A stretch of 64,000 nucleotides of DNA from Bacillota bacterium (GTDB lineage Bacteria; Bacillota; Clostridia; Acetivibrionales; JAMNXU01), in contig JAMNXU010000021.1 in the NCBI GenBank assembly GCA_023623175.1, forward strand, positions 211,206-275,205. Reading direction: 5' to 3'. Under the pieces are notes generated by a model, which saw nothing but the letters and a program-made list of their open reading frames with translations, was not told the DNA's origin and did not search any database. The translations under genes were made by a program, and so were the position numbers. The stretch's first letter is position 1; each line of letters begins with the position of its first letter. This document shows positions 37,383-45,236 of the stretch, in pieces.

Positions 37383-38614
37383 GAGTCGTCCCTCCGTCCT
37401 GCAACGTCAATTTTGCCTTCCAGGGCTTCAAGGCCGAAATACAGGGCTTTTAAATGCCTTCGCCTTTCCGCTCCGTCAGTGGCTTGTCCGATTCTCTCAA
37501 GCATTTTTCTTACAAAGAGACCTTTAAGGCCGGGCTCCCTCGAAAGAATGTCCAAATCGTAGTCAGGCTCGGTTTCATCCTTAATTCTTACAAAAAATAC
37601 GCGGTCGCCAAGCATCGATTCCACTCGCCGCGGGTTGAAGCCATATCCCCTTTCCACGTAACCGCCGACTGTTACTGAAAACAGGTCTCTCGAAGGATCA
37701 GGCCTTGCCGGTAGGCCGATTCCCGTATCCCGGGATCCTGCAGACTGAATTGCGTCGTATATCATCGAGGCAGCCTTTTCATCGCTGTTGCAGCCGTCAA
37801 TGCGCGTCTTCAGCGTCCAGTACCTTCTTCCGCCGTTCCCGATAAACTCAATGTCCAGCTTCGGTACTCCCGTATCGTTTTTTTCCAGCGTTGCGGCATA
37901 AAATCCGTGAACGCCTTCTTCGCCAAAACCAAGCGGTTCGGGACTTCCGGGATTGTAAACAACGCCTTTCCCTCCAATGTCGTCGAGCCTGTTGTGAAAA
38001 TGCCCTGAAGCTACGTAGTCCATACCAAGGCCTGCAAGATCGGAACTTGTACGGGGATTGAAGCTGCAGTCACCGATATTCAGGTCGACAGTGCCGTGAA
38101 AAAGCAGGATATTAATCGGGGTATGTCCGCTGTTGTCATCGGGATCCCCATTGAGTTGCATTTTATCAATGCCTGTATTTGAATCCGTTATTCCATTAAT
38201 GCCGTTCTCCTCGTTTAAGCCAAATATGCAAACGCCCTTCTCCCGGAATGAAAAACGGGGATTGGAAGGGCTCAATATATGTACGTTCGGGCTCCATTTG
38301 AATTTAGCGTAACCGGAATTGGGACCATAGGGATCATGATTGCCGGGCAGGATTATAACCGCGGTGGAAGGAATTTCTTCAAAAAGCCCGTTGATAAAAT
38401 GAAAGGTGCCTGCAGTCGCATAGGCATGTTCATACAGGTCCCCGCTTATGAGCAGGAAATCCGCCTTTGTTTCCTTTGTGTATTTTATGATCCTTCTGAA
38501 GGATTCCTTTAGTTCATGCCTTCTTAAACTTCCAAGCCTCCTTTCGGTCCCGAGGGACGAAAAGGCTGCTTCGAGATGGACATCGGCGCAATGGACAAAC
38601 CTTATTTTGCTCAC
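37373..38614 (-). CDS. YhaO/SbcD-like metallophosphoesterase (DNA exonuclease)
   Basis: A 413-residue calcineurin-like nuclease. The metal motifs follow in order: HCADVHLE (residues 8-15), SGDLYEH (about 57-63), PGNHDPYG (about 90-97), LLFHGTVD (about 173) and VASGHFHN (about 201-208). A C-terminal capping domain follows, as in SbcD/Mre11-type enzymes. Length and order with the coupled SMC-like gene match the YhaO-YhaN pair. The start is GTG 38614, with GGGGGA seven bases upstream. It probably degrades or processes DNA ends. acpS lies 13 bp upstream on the same strand. Confidence 0.87.
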   Translation of the reverse strand: MSKIRFVHCADVHLEAAFSSLGTERRLGSLRRHELKESFRRIIKYTKETKADFLLISGDLYEHAYATAGTFHFINGLFEEIPSTAVIILPGNHDPYGPNSGYAKFKWSPNVHILSPSNPRFSFREKGVCIFGLNEENGINGITDSNTGIDKMQLNGDPDDNSGHTPINILLFHGTVDLNIGDCSFNPRTSSDLAGLGMDYVASGHFHNRLDDIGGKGVVYNPGSPEPLGFGEEGVHGFYAATLEKNDTGVPKLDIEFIGNGGRRYWTLKTRIDGCNSDEKAASMIYDAIQSAGSRDTGIGLPARPDPSRDLFSVTVGGYVERGYGFNPRRVESMLGDRVFFVRIKDETEPDYDLDILSREPGLKGLFVRKMLERIGQATDGAERRRHLKALYFGLEALEGKIDVAGRRDDSCG

Positions 38615-38627
38615 AAAATCCCCCTGT

Positions 38628-39011
38628 TCATTTCGTTTGTATTACTGCGCAGGCTACAGCGTAGCTCTCCGAGTGGGACAGGCTGACTGAAATGTCCGTT
38701 GCCCCAAGAGCCTCGTACATTTGCAGCCCCTTTCCCGCCAGCCTTACAAAGGGCTTTCCTCCTTCATCATTCAGTATCTCTATGTCTGTCCAGGACAGTC
38801 CGTCGGCTATGCCCGTGCCGAAAGCCTTGGCTACGGCCTCCTTGGCAGCGAAGCGGGCGGCAAAGCATTTATATTTCAGGGCTTTTCTGCCTTCGCAGTA
38901 TTCAATTTCCGACGCGGTGAAAACCTTATTTACGAAAGCTTGTCCCAGGCGGTCGATGGTTTTTTTTACCCTGTCAATTTCTATAATATCAATGCCGCAA
39001 AGAACTCCCAC
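38628..39011 (-). CDS. acpS: Holo-[acyl-carrier-protein] synthase
   Basis: Transfers 4'-phosphopantetheine from CoA to the serine of acyl carrier protein. CGIDIIEIDRV (residues 5-15, with D8 as magnesium ligand) and FAAKEAVAKAFGTGI (about 54-68, with the catalytic E58) are the two family signatures; ISVSLSHSESYAVA closes the protein. At 127 residues it is of normal length. The start GTG 39011 has AGGAGA about 12 bases upstream, which is rather distant. It sits 17 bp downstream of the membrane coiled-coil gene. Confidence 0.92.
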   Translation of the reverse strand: MGVLCGIDIIEIDRVKKTIDRLGQAFVNKVFTASEIEYCEGRKALKYKCFAARFAAKEAVAKAFGTGIADGLSWTDIEILNDEGGKPFVRLAGKGLQMYEALGATDISVSLSHSESYAVACAVIQTK

Positions 39012-39028
39012 AACAATAACCGTCTCCT

Positions 39029-39847
39029 TTATATTCTCTTCCTGCTGCGCCTGTGCTCTTCAAGCGCGTTGTCAAGAGCCATGGCTTCATTAACGGCGTT
39101 TTCCATCTCTTTCACCGTTTCTTCGGTCTCGACACCGGAAATGATCCGGTGCTTGTACATGTTTATCATGCTCTCGAGGTAATCAAGGCGGGCCCTTATC
39201 CTTTCGAGCTCGTTCCTTTCCTCCTTCAGTCTCTCGAGAAGCCTTTCATCCATTTCCACGGTCTTTCGCAGGTCGTCCTCAATAAAAGGGTCCTGCACGA
39301 AATTGAGCTTCCTTTTGTTTGCATTGATCCTGTCATAAATTTCGGAATAATTATGGCTTTCAAGTTCCCTTTTTCTCTTGCAGTAATTTATAAGGAGGCG
39401 CACGTAGGATACGGCAAGGATAAGAGCCTGTTCCACGACATTTTCCTCGATCTCGCTGCGTTCGCGGCGCAGGCTTCGTTTATCGTGAAAAAACGAATTT
39501 ACGATATCGTCCTTATCCTCCATGACCTTTTTAAGCTTTTGCTGATATGTGGCGTTGGTATACTTCCTTGCTTCGGAGGAAAGCCTTATGCTCATGTAGT
39601 TGAGATTGCGGATCTGCTTTATTTTCTGCTTTTTGGCGAACTCTTCATAAAACCGGGCGCTGAAAAAACTCTGGAAAACGAGGGCAATATAAACGGCAGC
39701 CACTGCGGCAACCGGGCCAAACTGTCCCAACGGTATTGCCGTCAAAGGGAGATAAGGATATGCAGTCAGCAACAGCCCCGACAGTATGAGAAGTACCGCG
39801 AGGTTCCTTGTCCTTAAAAATGCACTGACCAACAACCTTAATTTCAT
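39029..39847 (-). CDS. Membrane protein with long coiled coil, downstream of pspA
   Basis: I do not recognise a named family. The first 65 residues hold two hydrophobic helices (NLAVLLILSGLLLTAYPYLPL and FGPVAAVAAVYIALVFQSFF). The rest is highly charged and helical, with heptads near 85-160 and 190-270 (e.g. DERLLERLKEERNELERIRARL). A resemblance to XpaC/YceI-like or other PspA-partner membrane proteins is possible but unproven. AAGGG six bases before ATG 39847 marks the start. It begins 21 bp after pspA ends and is certainly in the same transcript, so it may anchor PspA at the membrane. Confidence 0.7.
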   Translation of the reverse strand: MKLRLLVSAFLRTRNLAVLLILSGLLLTAYPYLPLTAIPLGQFGPVAAVAAVYIALVFQSFFSARFYEEFAKKQKIKQIRNLNYMSIRLSSEARKYTNATYQQKLKKVMEDKDDIVNSFFHDKRSLRRERSEIEENVVEQALILAVSYVRLLINYCKRKRELESHNYSEIYDRINANKRKLNFVQDPFIEDDLRKTVEMDERLLERLKEERNELERIRARLDYLESMINMYKHRIISGVETEETVKEMENAVNEAMALDNALEEHRRSRKRI

Positions 39848-39868
39848 ATCCATCCCTTCACTTCCCGG

Positions 39869-40597
39869 TTAATTTTCAAGCTTGTCCTGCTTCCTTTCCC
39901 TGACTTCAAACCCCCTGTCACCGGAAAGCAAAGCCTCAGCGCGGATACGGGCCCTTTCCCTTGCGGAATCCATGTCAAGCCTTTTGAGCTTCATCTCGAT
40001 ATTGCTGTCATTTAAAGATTCAACCGCATTTGCCCTCGCCATGTTCCTGTTGACAATATCCCTGGCCCTTTCAAGGCTTTCATTAATTTTGTTTATGTTG
40101 CCGGTTTTGCTGCTGTAACGGGCGCTGACGGAATTGATGTTTTCCCTGAGTTTTGCTATCTTGGTCTGAGATTTGAGCGTTTTGAGTTCATTGAGCCTTG
40201 CGTTCATTTCGGACTCAAAAATCCTGTAATCCTCGCGTACCTTCGCCACCTCTTCCATGGCGTTTTCATAGGTTTGCCTGAGGCTCTCATACGCGTTTTG
40301 ATATTCTTCTTCCTGCATGAGGAGGTCAATAAGCAGATCCTTCTGCTGCTGCCTTTGCGCCGCTTCCACCCTGGCCCTTATGGCTCTCAGGTTCTTTTCG
40401 GCGTTGTTCATTTCTATTTTTATCAGTTCCGCATTGGTCTGCAGGTCAAATATTTGTTTTTCGGCCTGCTTCCGGGCCTTTTCGATCTGGTTTTTTATAT
40501 CCTCGAAAAGAGCTTCTGGATTTCTCTCCTCGAATCTTCTAACGGACAACCCGAAAATTCCCCGGATCACTGCGCCGATCCTGCTGAACAAACCCAT
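39869..40597 (-). CDS. pspA: PspA/IM30 (ESCRT-III superfamily) membrane-stress protein
   Basis: A 242-residue PspA/Vipp1-type protein. The N-terminal amphipathic helix (GLFSRIGAVIRGIFGLSV) would bind membrane. Long coiled-coil helices follow (about 30-220: NPEALFEDIKNQIEKARKQAEKQ ... ESEMNARLNELKTLKSQ). PspA and Vipp1 belong to the ESCRT-III superfamily and build membrane-remodelling rods and rings. AAGGAGG precedes ATG 40597. A plausible promoter with upstream direct repeats is at 40700-40764. It heads the run pspA, membrane coiled-coil gene, acpS, yhaO, yhaN. A Cdc48-like AAA+ ATPase is encoded just upstream. Confidence 0.9.
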   Translation of the reverse strand: MGLFSRIGAVIRGIFGLSVRRFEERNPEALFEDIKNQIEKARKQAEKQIFDLQTNAELIKIEMNNAEKNLRAIRARVEAAQRQQQKDLLIDLLMQEEEYQNAYESLRQTYENAMEEVAKVREDYRIFESEMNARLNELKTLKSQTKIAKLRENINSVSARYSSKTGNINKINESLERARDIVNRNMARANAVESLNDSNIEMKLKRLDMDSARERARIRAEALLSGDRGFEVRERKQDKLEN

Positions 40598-40699
40598 TCC
40601 CGCCGCCTCCTTATCAAAAAATTAAATATTTCTTCAGCTAACCAGGTTAATTTTTATTGTATTTTATTTAAGTTTAACGTTAATTAATATAACTTTAAC

Positions 40700-40764
40700 T
40701 AATATTATAATAACCGATTCCAGTCAATTAAGTTAAGATTAGCCATATTTTGATTAAGATTAGA
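40700..40764 (-). promoter_or_regulatory. Candidate pspA promoter with two upstream direct repeats
   Basis: On the minus strand TTGACT (40728-40723), a 17-bp spacer and TATTAG (40705-40700) form a sigma-A-like promoter. Directly upstream CTAATCTTAA occurs twice (40764-40755 and 40743-40734), 21 bp apart, ending five bases before the -35. The spacing of two helical turns suits a dimeric activator. The rest of the 245-bp gap is very AT-rich. Confidence 0.45.
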
Positions 40765-40842
40765 CTTTATTAATGACTTTGTTAACAAGGTAGTTTAGTA
40801 TTTTTTAACCAATTGATCTTGGATTTGAATGACCAGGTGTCT

Positions 40843-42447
40843 TTAGTCTTTTCTGTCCAGGAGTTCCCTGTACTTTTCCGGTAACAGATCCCTGTCGTCA
40901 CATTCGCGAATGGCGAGCATCGTCATGAACTCCACCTGTTGAGTGCTCGGGACGCATTTCATGATGGCCTCTTCCAGGATATCCTTCGTAAGTACCGCCT
41001 TATCGCCGTCCCTCTCGCTCGCGAGCTCATAGGCTTTTCTGACGACCACGTCAATCTCTGCGCCGGTGTAGTTTTCGGTTTTCTCCGCGAGCGGCATGAA
41101 ATCGTTGACGTCGGTCTCAAAACCGTATTTTTTGATTACAACCCTGAATATTTCAGCTCTTTCGGGTGCTTCCGGAAGCAATATGGGAATTTTCTTGTCG
41201 AATCTTCCGGCCCTTTTCAGCGCGGGATCGAGCAGATCCGGCCTGTTCGTGGCAGCTATGAAAATAACTTTGCCTCTATTATTTGTATTACTCGTAAACT
41301 GCAAAAATTCGCTGAAAATGTTCCTGTTTACTCCCGTGTCGTCCCGCTCGCCCCTCCGGAACACCGTGTCGATTTCGTCCACGAAAACTATGACGGGCTC
41401 CTGGGACTGGGCTCCCAGCAGGCATTTTTTGAAATTCTTTTCGCTTTCGCCCACGTATTGTCCCAGGATCCGCGACATGTCGATCTTGACGCAGTTGAAT
41501 CCGCTGGTCTTTGCCAGCGCGTTCACGAGCAGCGTCTTGCCCGTCCCCGAGGGCCCGCAGAGAAGTATTCCCATCGGAACGCGCCTTAAATCGCCTTTCT
41601 TTACCGGTTCGACTATGTTCTTTATGAGATAGCGCTTTGCTAGATCCATGCCGCCGATGTCGTCAAAATCGATTTCCGGGTAAATAAACTCCAGTACGTC
41701 CCCGTATTCCTTCCTGAGAACCGAATGTTTCTTCTCCTTTATAAATTCAAAACTGATGGGGACGTCCTCGGCCTCGGCCTTGAGCTTAATGTCCTTTATG
41801 GATTTCTTTGAAAGGCCCGAGGAGAGTTTCGCGAATTCGTCGATACTTATTTCCGTTTTTACGCTTTTGTCGCGAAGCAGGTATTCTATATACTCCCTGC
41901 GCTGTGCCTCGTTGGGCAGACCCACCAGTATCGGTTCCACGCAATATGCGGAACTCAGAAGCTCCCTGCTCACATCTGCCAGGTTGTCGGCCAGGAGGAA
42001 AACGGTGCTTCCTACGGCGGAAATCTTGTTGCTGTTTGACCATTCGCACGTCCATATAAGCGCTACCCTCTCCTCGAGGGACATGCTGCCTGTGTCAACG
42101 GCCGGAATTATCTTCTCCACGTGGTTTATAAACAGGCACATCTTTGTGCTCTTGAGCGCCTTGTCAATAAAGGGAAAAATTCTCGAAGGCAGGGCATTCA
42201 TGACATTTACGGCCCTGTTGGAAGTAATGAGATGAAATTCCCTTTCCATGGCCGGCTCCAAAAACGTCAGGCCCGTGGATATGTCATAAAAAGCTACAAT
42301 CGAGAACTTCCTGGCCTTTATGAATTCGTCGTAAATATACTGCTCTATATACCTTTCGTTGTCCACAAGGTCCCTGACATTGAAATAGAGCAAAAATTCG
42401 TGGGATATTCCGGCCCTGTATTTGCTTAAAAATTCGTCAAACCACAT
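40843..42447 (-). CDS. Two-module AAA+ ATPase (Ycf46/Cdc48-like) next to pspA
   Basis: About 534 residues. Residues 1-230 look like a degenerate AAA module without Walker A (HEFLLYFNVRDLV, then STVFLLADNLADVSRELLSSAYCVEPILVGLP), as in Ycf46-type proteins. The C-terminal module is a classical AAA domain: Walker A GPSGTGKT (298-305), pore loop YVGESE (331-336), Walker B IVFVDEID (353-360), sensor AATNRPD (398-404) and arginine fingers in ALKRAGRFD (412, 415). This Cdc48/Vps4-like domain beside an ESCRT-III-type PspA suggests remodelling of PspA assemblies (inference). The start is uncertain: ATG 42447 or 42456; the open frame reaches 42528 with no ribosome site. Confidence 0.82.
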   Translation of the reverse strand: MWFDEFLSKYRAGISHEFLLYFNVRDLVDNERYIEQYIYDEFIKARKFSIVAFYDISTGLTFLEPAMEREFHLITSNRAVNVMNALPSRIFPFIDKALKSTKMCLFINHVEKIIPAVDTGSMSLEERVALIWTCEWSNSNKISAVGSTVFLLADNLADVSRELLSSAYCVEPILVGLPNEAQRREYIEYLLRDKSVKTEISIDEFAKLSSGLSKKSIKDIKLKAEAEDVPISFEFIKEKKHSVLRKEYGDVLEFIYPEIDFDDIGGMDLAKRYLIKNIVEPVKKGDLRRVPMGILLCGPSGTGKTLLVNALAKTSGFNCVKIDMSRILGQYVGESEKNFKKCLLGAQSQEPVIVFVDEIDTVFRRGERDDTGVNRNIFSEFLQFTSNTNNRGKVIFIAATNRPDLLDPALKRAGRFDKKIPILLPEAPERAEIFRVVIKKYGFETDVNDFMPLAEKTENYTGAEIDVVVRKAYELASERDGDKAVLTKDILEEAIMKCVPSTQQVEFMTMLAIRECDDRDLLPEKYRELLDRKD

Positions 42448-42524
42448 GTTTCCCATTCCCTGGCGCGGCATCCGGCCGCAGCATCGCCTCCGAAAGTTTA
42501 ATTTGCGATACGATTTATTTGCAA

Positions 42525-42693
42525 GCAAAGGTTAACTCGCGCAATAGTTAGCATTTCGGCAATGATTTATTTGCCGCAATGGTTAATGGCCGCAATGACT
42601 AACCTGCCGGTAAAGCTTAACCTGCCGGCAATGCTTAACTTGCCGGCAACGGTTAATTTACCTGCAATAATAACCTGCAATAATATTATACAG
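42525..42693. repeat. Array of about ten degenerate 16-18-bp direct repeats upstream of the AAA+ gene
   Basis: Units of the form GCAATGNTTAACNTGCCG begin at 42525, 42541, 42559, 42576, 42592, 42610, 42628, 42646, 42664 and 42677. The four from 42592 to 42663 are exactly 18 bp. The array occupies nearly the whole gap between the second M55 gene and the AAA+ gene. There are no spacers, so this is not CRISPR. It may be a multi-site operator or a slippage-prone repeat. Confidence 0.85.
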
Positions 42694-42718
42694 CCCGGAC
42701 TCAAAAAAGTCTGAAACG

Positions 42719-43510
42719 CTACGGTGTTGTCAGGAACAGGTCGAGCACGCTGTCGGTCTTGTACAAAACGGTTCTCGGGCCTACGCGGACTTTGTCCTTT
42801 CCGTTGACATACCTGGAATCCGCGTGATCCGTGGACACATATTCAACCTCAACGTTGTAGGGTCCCGGGATCATGTAGGGTTTAAACTCAGCAACCCTTT
42901 TGACGGCATTGTATGCAGCCTGCCTGATAAGCTCCCTGCCCTTTTTCGGAGACAGAATGATCGCTCCCTGGCGCGCTACAGCTTCCTTGACCACGGCGGT
43001 TTCGATATTTCCGAGGAACCTGACCGCTTCCTCGCAGGCTTTCCGGTCTCCGGTCACGAGTCCCACGGGGATTCCGTAATAACCGAATCTCAAAGCGTCC
43101 ACCGCGATCTCTCCCATTTCTATACCATTGACAACATAACGGGAGACGGCAGCGGAACTGTATGTATGGTCAAGGATTGCAGCCTCGGTCCCGGCCATTG
43201 CATGGTAACCAAGCAGGAAGCCAAGGTCGGTGGTTTCATCAAGAAAAGGAAAACGCGTCGATGCATTGGCGCCAAAAACATATTTGGCATCGGGATGCAG
43301 CTCTTCGATTATAAAATTGAAACCCGAGCCGTGTACATCGGCTACGATAACTTCATCGGCTCCGGCTTCCAGGGCTCCTTCAACAGCTGCATTCGTGTCC
43401 CTTACAAGCAGCCGCCTGGCTTCCTCGTACTCTTTCGTGCCTTTTGCCGTCTGGTCCCTTTTTACAACACCACATATGCCTTCCATATCCACTGCAATAT
43501 AAACCTTCAT
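42719..43510 (-). CDS. M55-family zinc D-aminopeptidase (DppA-like), copy 2
   Basis: A 263-residue DppA-type peptidase. The metal and catalytic set is complete: D8 and E10 in VDMEG, H60 in VADVH, H103 in GYHAMAGT, H115 in LDHTYS and E134 in MGE. It is the same length as the copy at 11699-12490 but diverged through the body, so the pair is not a recent duplication. GGAGGGG before ATG 43510 sets the start; the open frame reaches 43573 without support. It is divergent from the URO-D family gene. It probably hydrolyses D-amino-acid peptides from peptidoglycan. Confidence 0.88.
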   Translation of the reverse strand: MKVYIAVDMEGICGVVKRDQTAKGTKEYEEARRLLVRDTNAAVEGALEAGADEVIVADVHGSGFNFIIEELHPDAKYVFGANASTRFPFLDETTDLGFLLGYHAMAGTEAAILDHTYSSAAVSRYVVNGIEMGEIAVDALRFGYYGIPVGLVTGDRKACEEAVRFLGNIETAVVKEAVARQGAIILSPKKGRELIRQAAYNAVKRVAEFKPYMIPGPYNVEVEYVSTDHADSRYVNGKDKVRVGPRTVLYKTDSVLDLFLTTP

Positions 43511-43771
43511 CAAAATCCCCTCCGTTTTTGCGTCAGGTATTTCATATATCCTGCCAATACCTGCATTAAACACATGTATTTCTATTCTAATATTCTACCA
43601 TATCGGATTCTGATTCAAAGCTTAATTTAAATTAATTAACCGGCAATCTCATGCAGGATGCTTATACCCATGCAGCAAAATGCTCATCCAAAAGAATGAA
43701 AATGGTACAAAAGCATGATATACTTCTGTTGGAATATTGAATTGCGCAACGATTCCCCCAGGAGGTGTCCA

Positions 43772-44899
43772 ATGAATAAAAGAGAAAAATTCTTTTCCAT
43801 AGTAAGGGATAAAAGCGACGGGGTCCTGCACTGGTTCATGTCCTTTTTTGATGAAAGGACGGCGGCAAGGATTCTGGGAGCTGAAAACATACCTGACGAT
43901 TCATATATAGGCCCTGAATGGCGTCTTGGGGCCCCGGAAAAACGCAACTGGGACAAAAAAATAAACTATGCCGTGGCCACGGGTAATTTTACCATAGGTG
44001 TCGGATGCGGCGCGTGCATCCCCTTTGGACACGGCGGTCCCGGGGAATTTCTCGAAAAAACGATTGAAACCGGTGAAAACTATAGAATTACGGAGTATGA
44101 AACCGGAGTCAGAAAAGAGGTCCGGTACAACCCGCATTTTTACAATCATTTCAATTATCCTCTTGCCGGGCCTGAAGATCTCGAAAAACTCAAGCTTCCC
44201 GATCCCGACGATCCCGCGCGCTATGAGGGAATACGCGAAGAAGCAGAATATTACAGGCAGAGGGGCTTTGTAACCTTCGCAAACCTCAATGGCTTCTTCT
44301 CGGGCATTCACTATTTCCTGTATCCCTATGACCTGCTCCTGCCCGACCTGATACTCGAACCCGAATTTATCGATGCGCTTCTTGAAAAACTCGGCAACTT
44401 CAACTTAAGGGCGGCTGAAAACCTTCTCAGATGCGGCGTTGATATGATTGCCTTCTGCGATGACCTCGGCAGCGGGCAATCCCTGCTGATGAGCCCGGAA
44501 CTGTACAGGAAATATTTCCTGCCGTGGCACCGCAGGCTTGCCGAACTGTGCCACGAATACGGCGCGCTGGTCCACATGCACAGCCACGGAAATATTAACA
44601 AGATAATAAAGGACATTTATGAAGCCGGAATAGATCTTTTGAATCCCAACGACCCGTGTGACGGCATGGATCTGCCTGAGCTGAAAAAAAACTATGGCGA
44701 CCGCATTACTTTCGTAGGCGGTATCGACAAATTTTTCTTTGACTGGGACCATGAAAGGCGCGAGCAGTATGTGACCGAACTCGTAAACAAAACCGGAGGA
44801 GGCTTTATCCTGATGGATTCCGGCGGGGTGCCGGAAAATGTCACCGCCGGGGAATTCAGGAGAATAAAAAGCTTGTTTGAACGTTTCTCAAATTTATAA
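43772..44899 (+). CDS. Uroporphyrinogen decarboxylase (URO-D) family protein
   Basis: A 375-residue URO-D-fold TIM barrel. Recognised segments are CDDLGSGQSLLMSPELYRKYFLPWHRRL (about 225-255), LVHMHSHGNINKIIKDIYEAGIDLLNP (about 265-292) and ITFVGGIDKFF (about 310-320). The heme enzyme's usual N-terminal RPVWxMRQAGR is absent. Together with the HxH in HMHSHG this points to the URO-D-like corrinoid/cobamide methyltransferase (MtaA-like) or uncharacterised catabolic branch. AGGAGGTG sets ATG 43772 perfectly. No corrinoid protein gene is adjacent, so the substrate is open. Confidence 0.82.
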   Translation: MNKREKFFSIVRDKSDGVLHWFMSFFDERTAARILGAENIPDDSYIGPEWRLGAPEKRNWDKKINYAVATGNFTIGVGCGACIPFGHGGPGEFLEKTIETGENYRITEYETGVRKEVRYNPHFYNHFNYPLAGPEDLEKLKLPDPDDPARYEGIREEAEYYRQRGFVTFANLNGFFSGIHYFLYPYDLLLPDLILEPEFIDALLEKLGNFNLRAAENLLRCGVDMIAFCDDLGSGQSLLMSPELYRKYFLPWHRRLAELCHEYGALVHMHSHGNINKIIKDIYEAGIDLLNPNDPCDGMDLPELKKNYGDRITFVGGIDKFFFDWDHERREQYVTELVNKTGGGFILMDSGGVPENVTAGEFRRIKSLFERFSNL

Positions 44900-44984
44900 T
44901 AAAAATTGGTTGCCGTTCGGATGTAATTAATCTGTCCTTCTTAAGGCAAACTTAATAAGGATATCGCAAAAGGAGGACGATTCA

Positions 44985-45194
44985 ATGCAGACGGCAACAT
45001 TTAACGTCCCCTCCATATCCTGCAGCGCCTGCGCGTCAAAAATCCAGCAGGGCCTGAATGAACTGGAGGGCGTGGAAAAGGTTTCAGTGGATCTGAAAAC
45101 CCAGCAGGTTATAGTCGATTTCAACCCTGCGGGAGTAAAGCCTGAGGACATAAGCAAAAAGATAGCTTCGATGGGATTTGACGTAATTCAGTAA
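44985..45194 (+). CDS. HMA-domain metallochaperone (CopZ-like)
   Basis: A 69-residue single heavy-metal-associated domain. The metal motif is SISCSACASKI (residues 10-20), with CSAC in place of the usual MTCxxC. The rest follows the ferredoxin-like fold (GVEKVSVDLKTQQVIVDF, then KKIASMGFDVIQ). Such proteins carry copper(I) to P-type ATPases or repressors, but no copper transporter is in the window. AAAGGAGG precedes ATG 44985. It ends at a strong hairpin terminator. Confidence 0.9.
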   Translation: MQTATFNVPSISCSACASKIQQGLNELEGVEKVSVDLKTQQVIVDFNPAGVKPEDISKKIASMGFDVIQ

Positions 45195-45201
45195 ATTGTG
45201 G

Positions 45202-45236
45202 GAGGAATAACAGTCAATGTTATTCCTCTATTTTCT
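45202..45236 (+). terminator. Bidirectional terminator between the HMA gene and the ispE-gntR fusion
   Basis: A perfect 10-bp stem (GAGGAATAAC 45202-45211 with GTTATTCCTC 45219-45228) with TATTTTC after it on the plus strand. The stem touches the stop codon of the minus-strand fusion gene. Confidence 0.85.

Noticed and set aside
42525..42693. CRISPR array upstream of the AAA+ gene
   Set aside because: The units are contiguous 16-18-bp degenerate direct repeats without unique spacers, and no cas gene is in the window.
42824..43630. A 268-codon plus-strand frame opposite the second M55 gene
   Set aside because: The M55 gene has all catalytic residues and a strong ribosome site; the opposite frame has neither.
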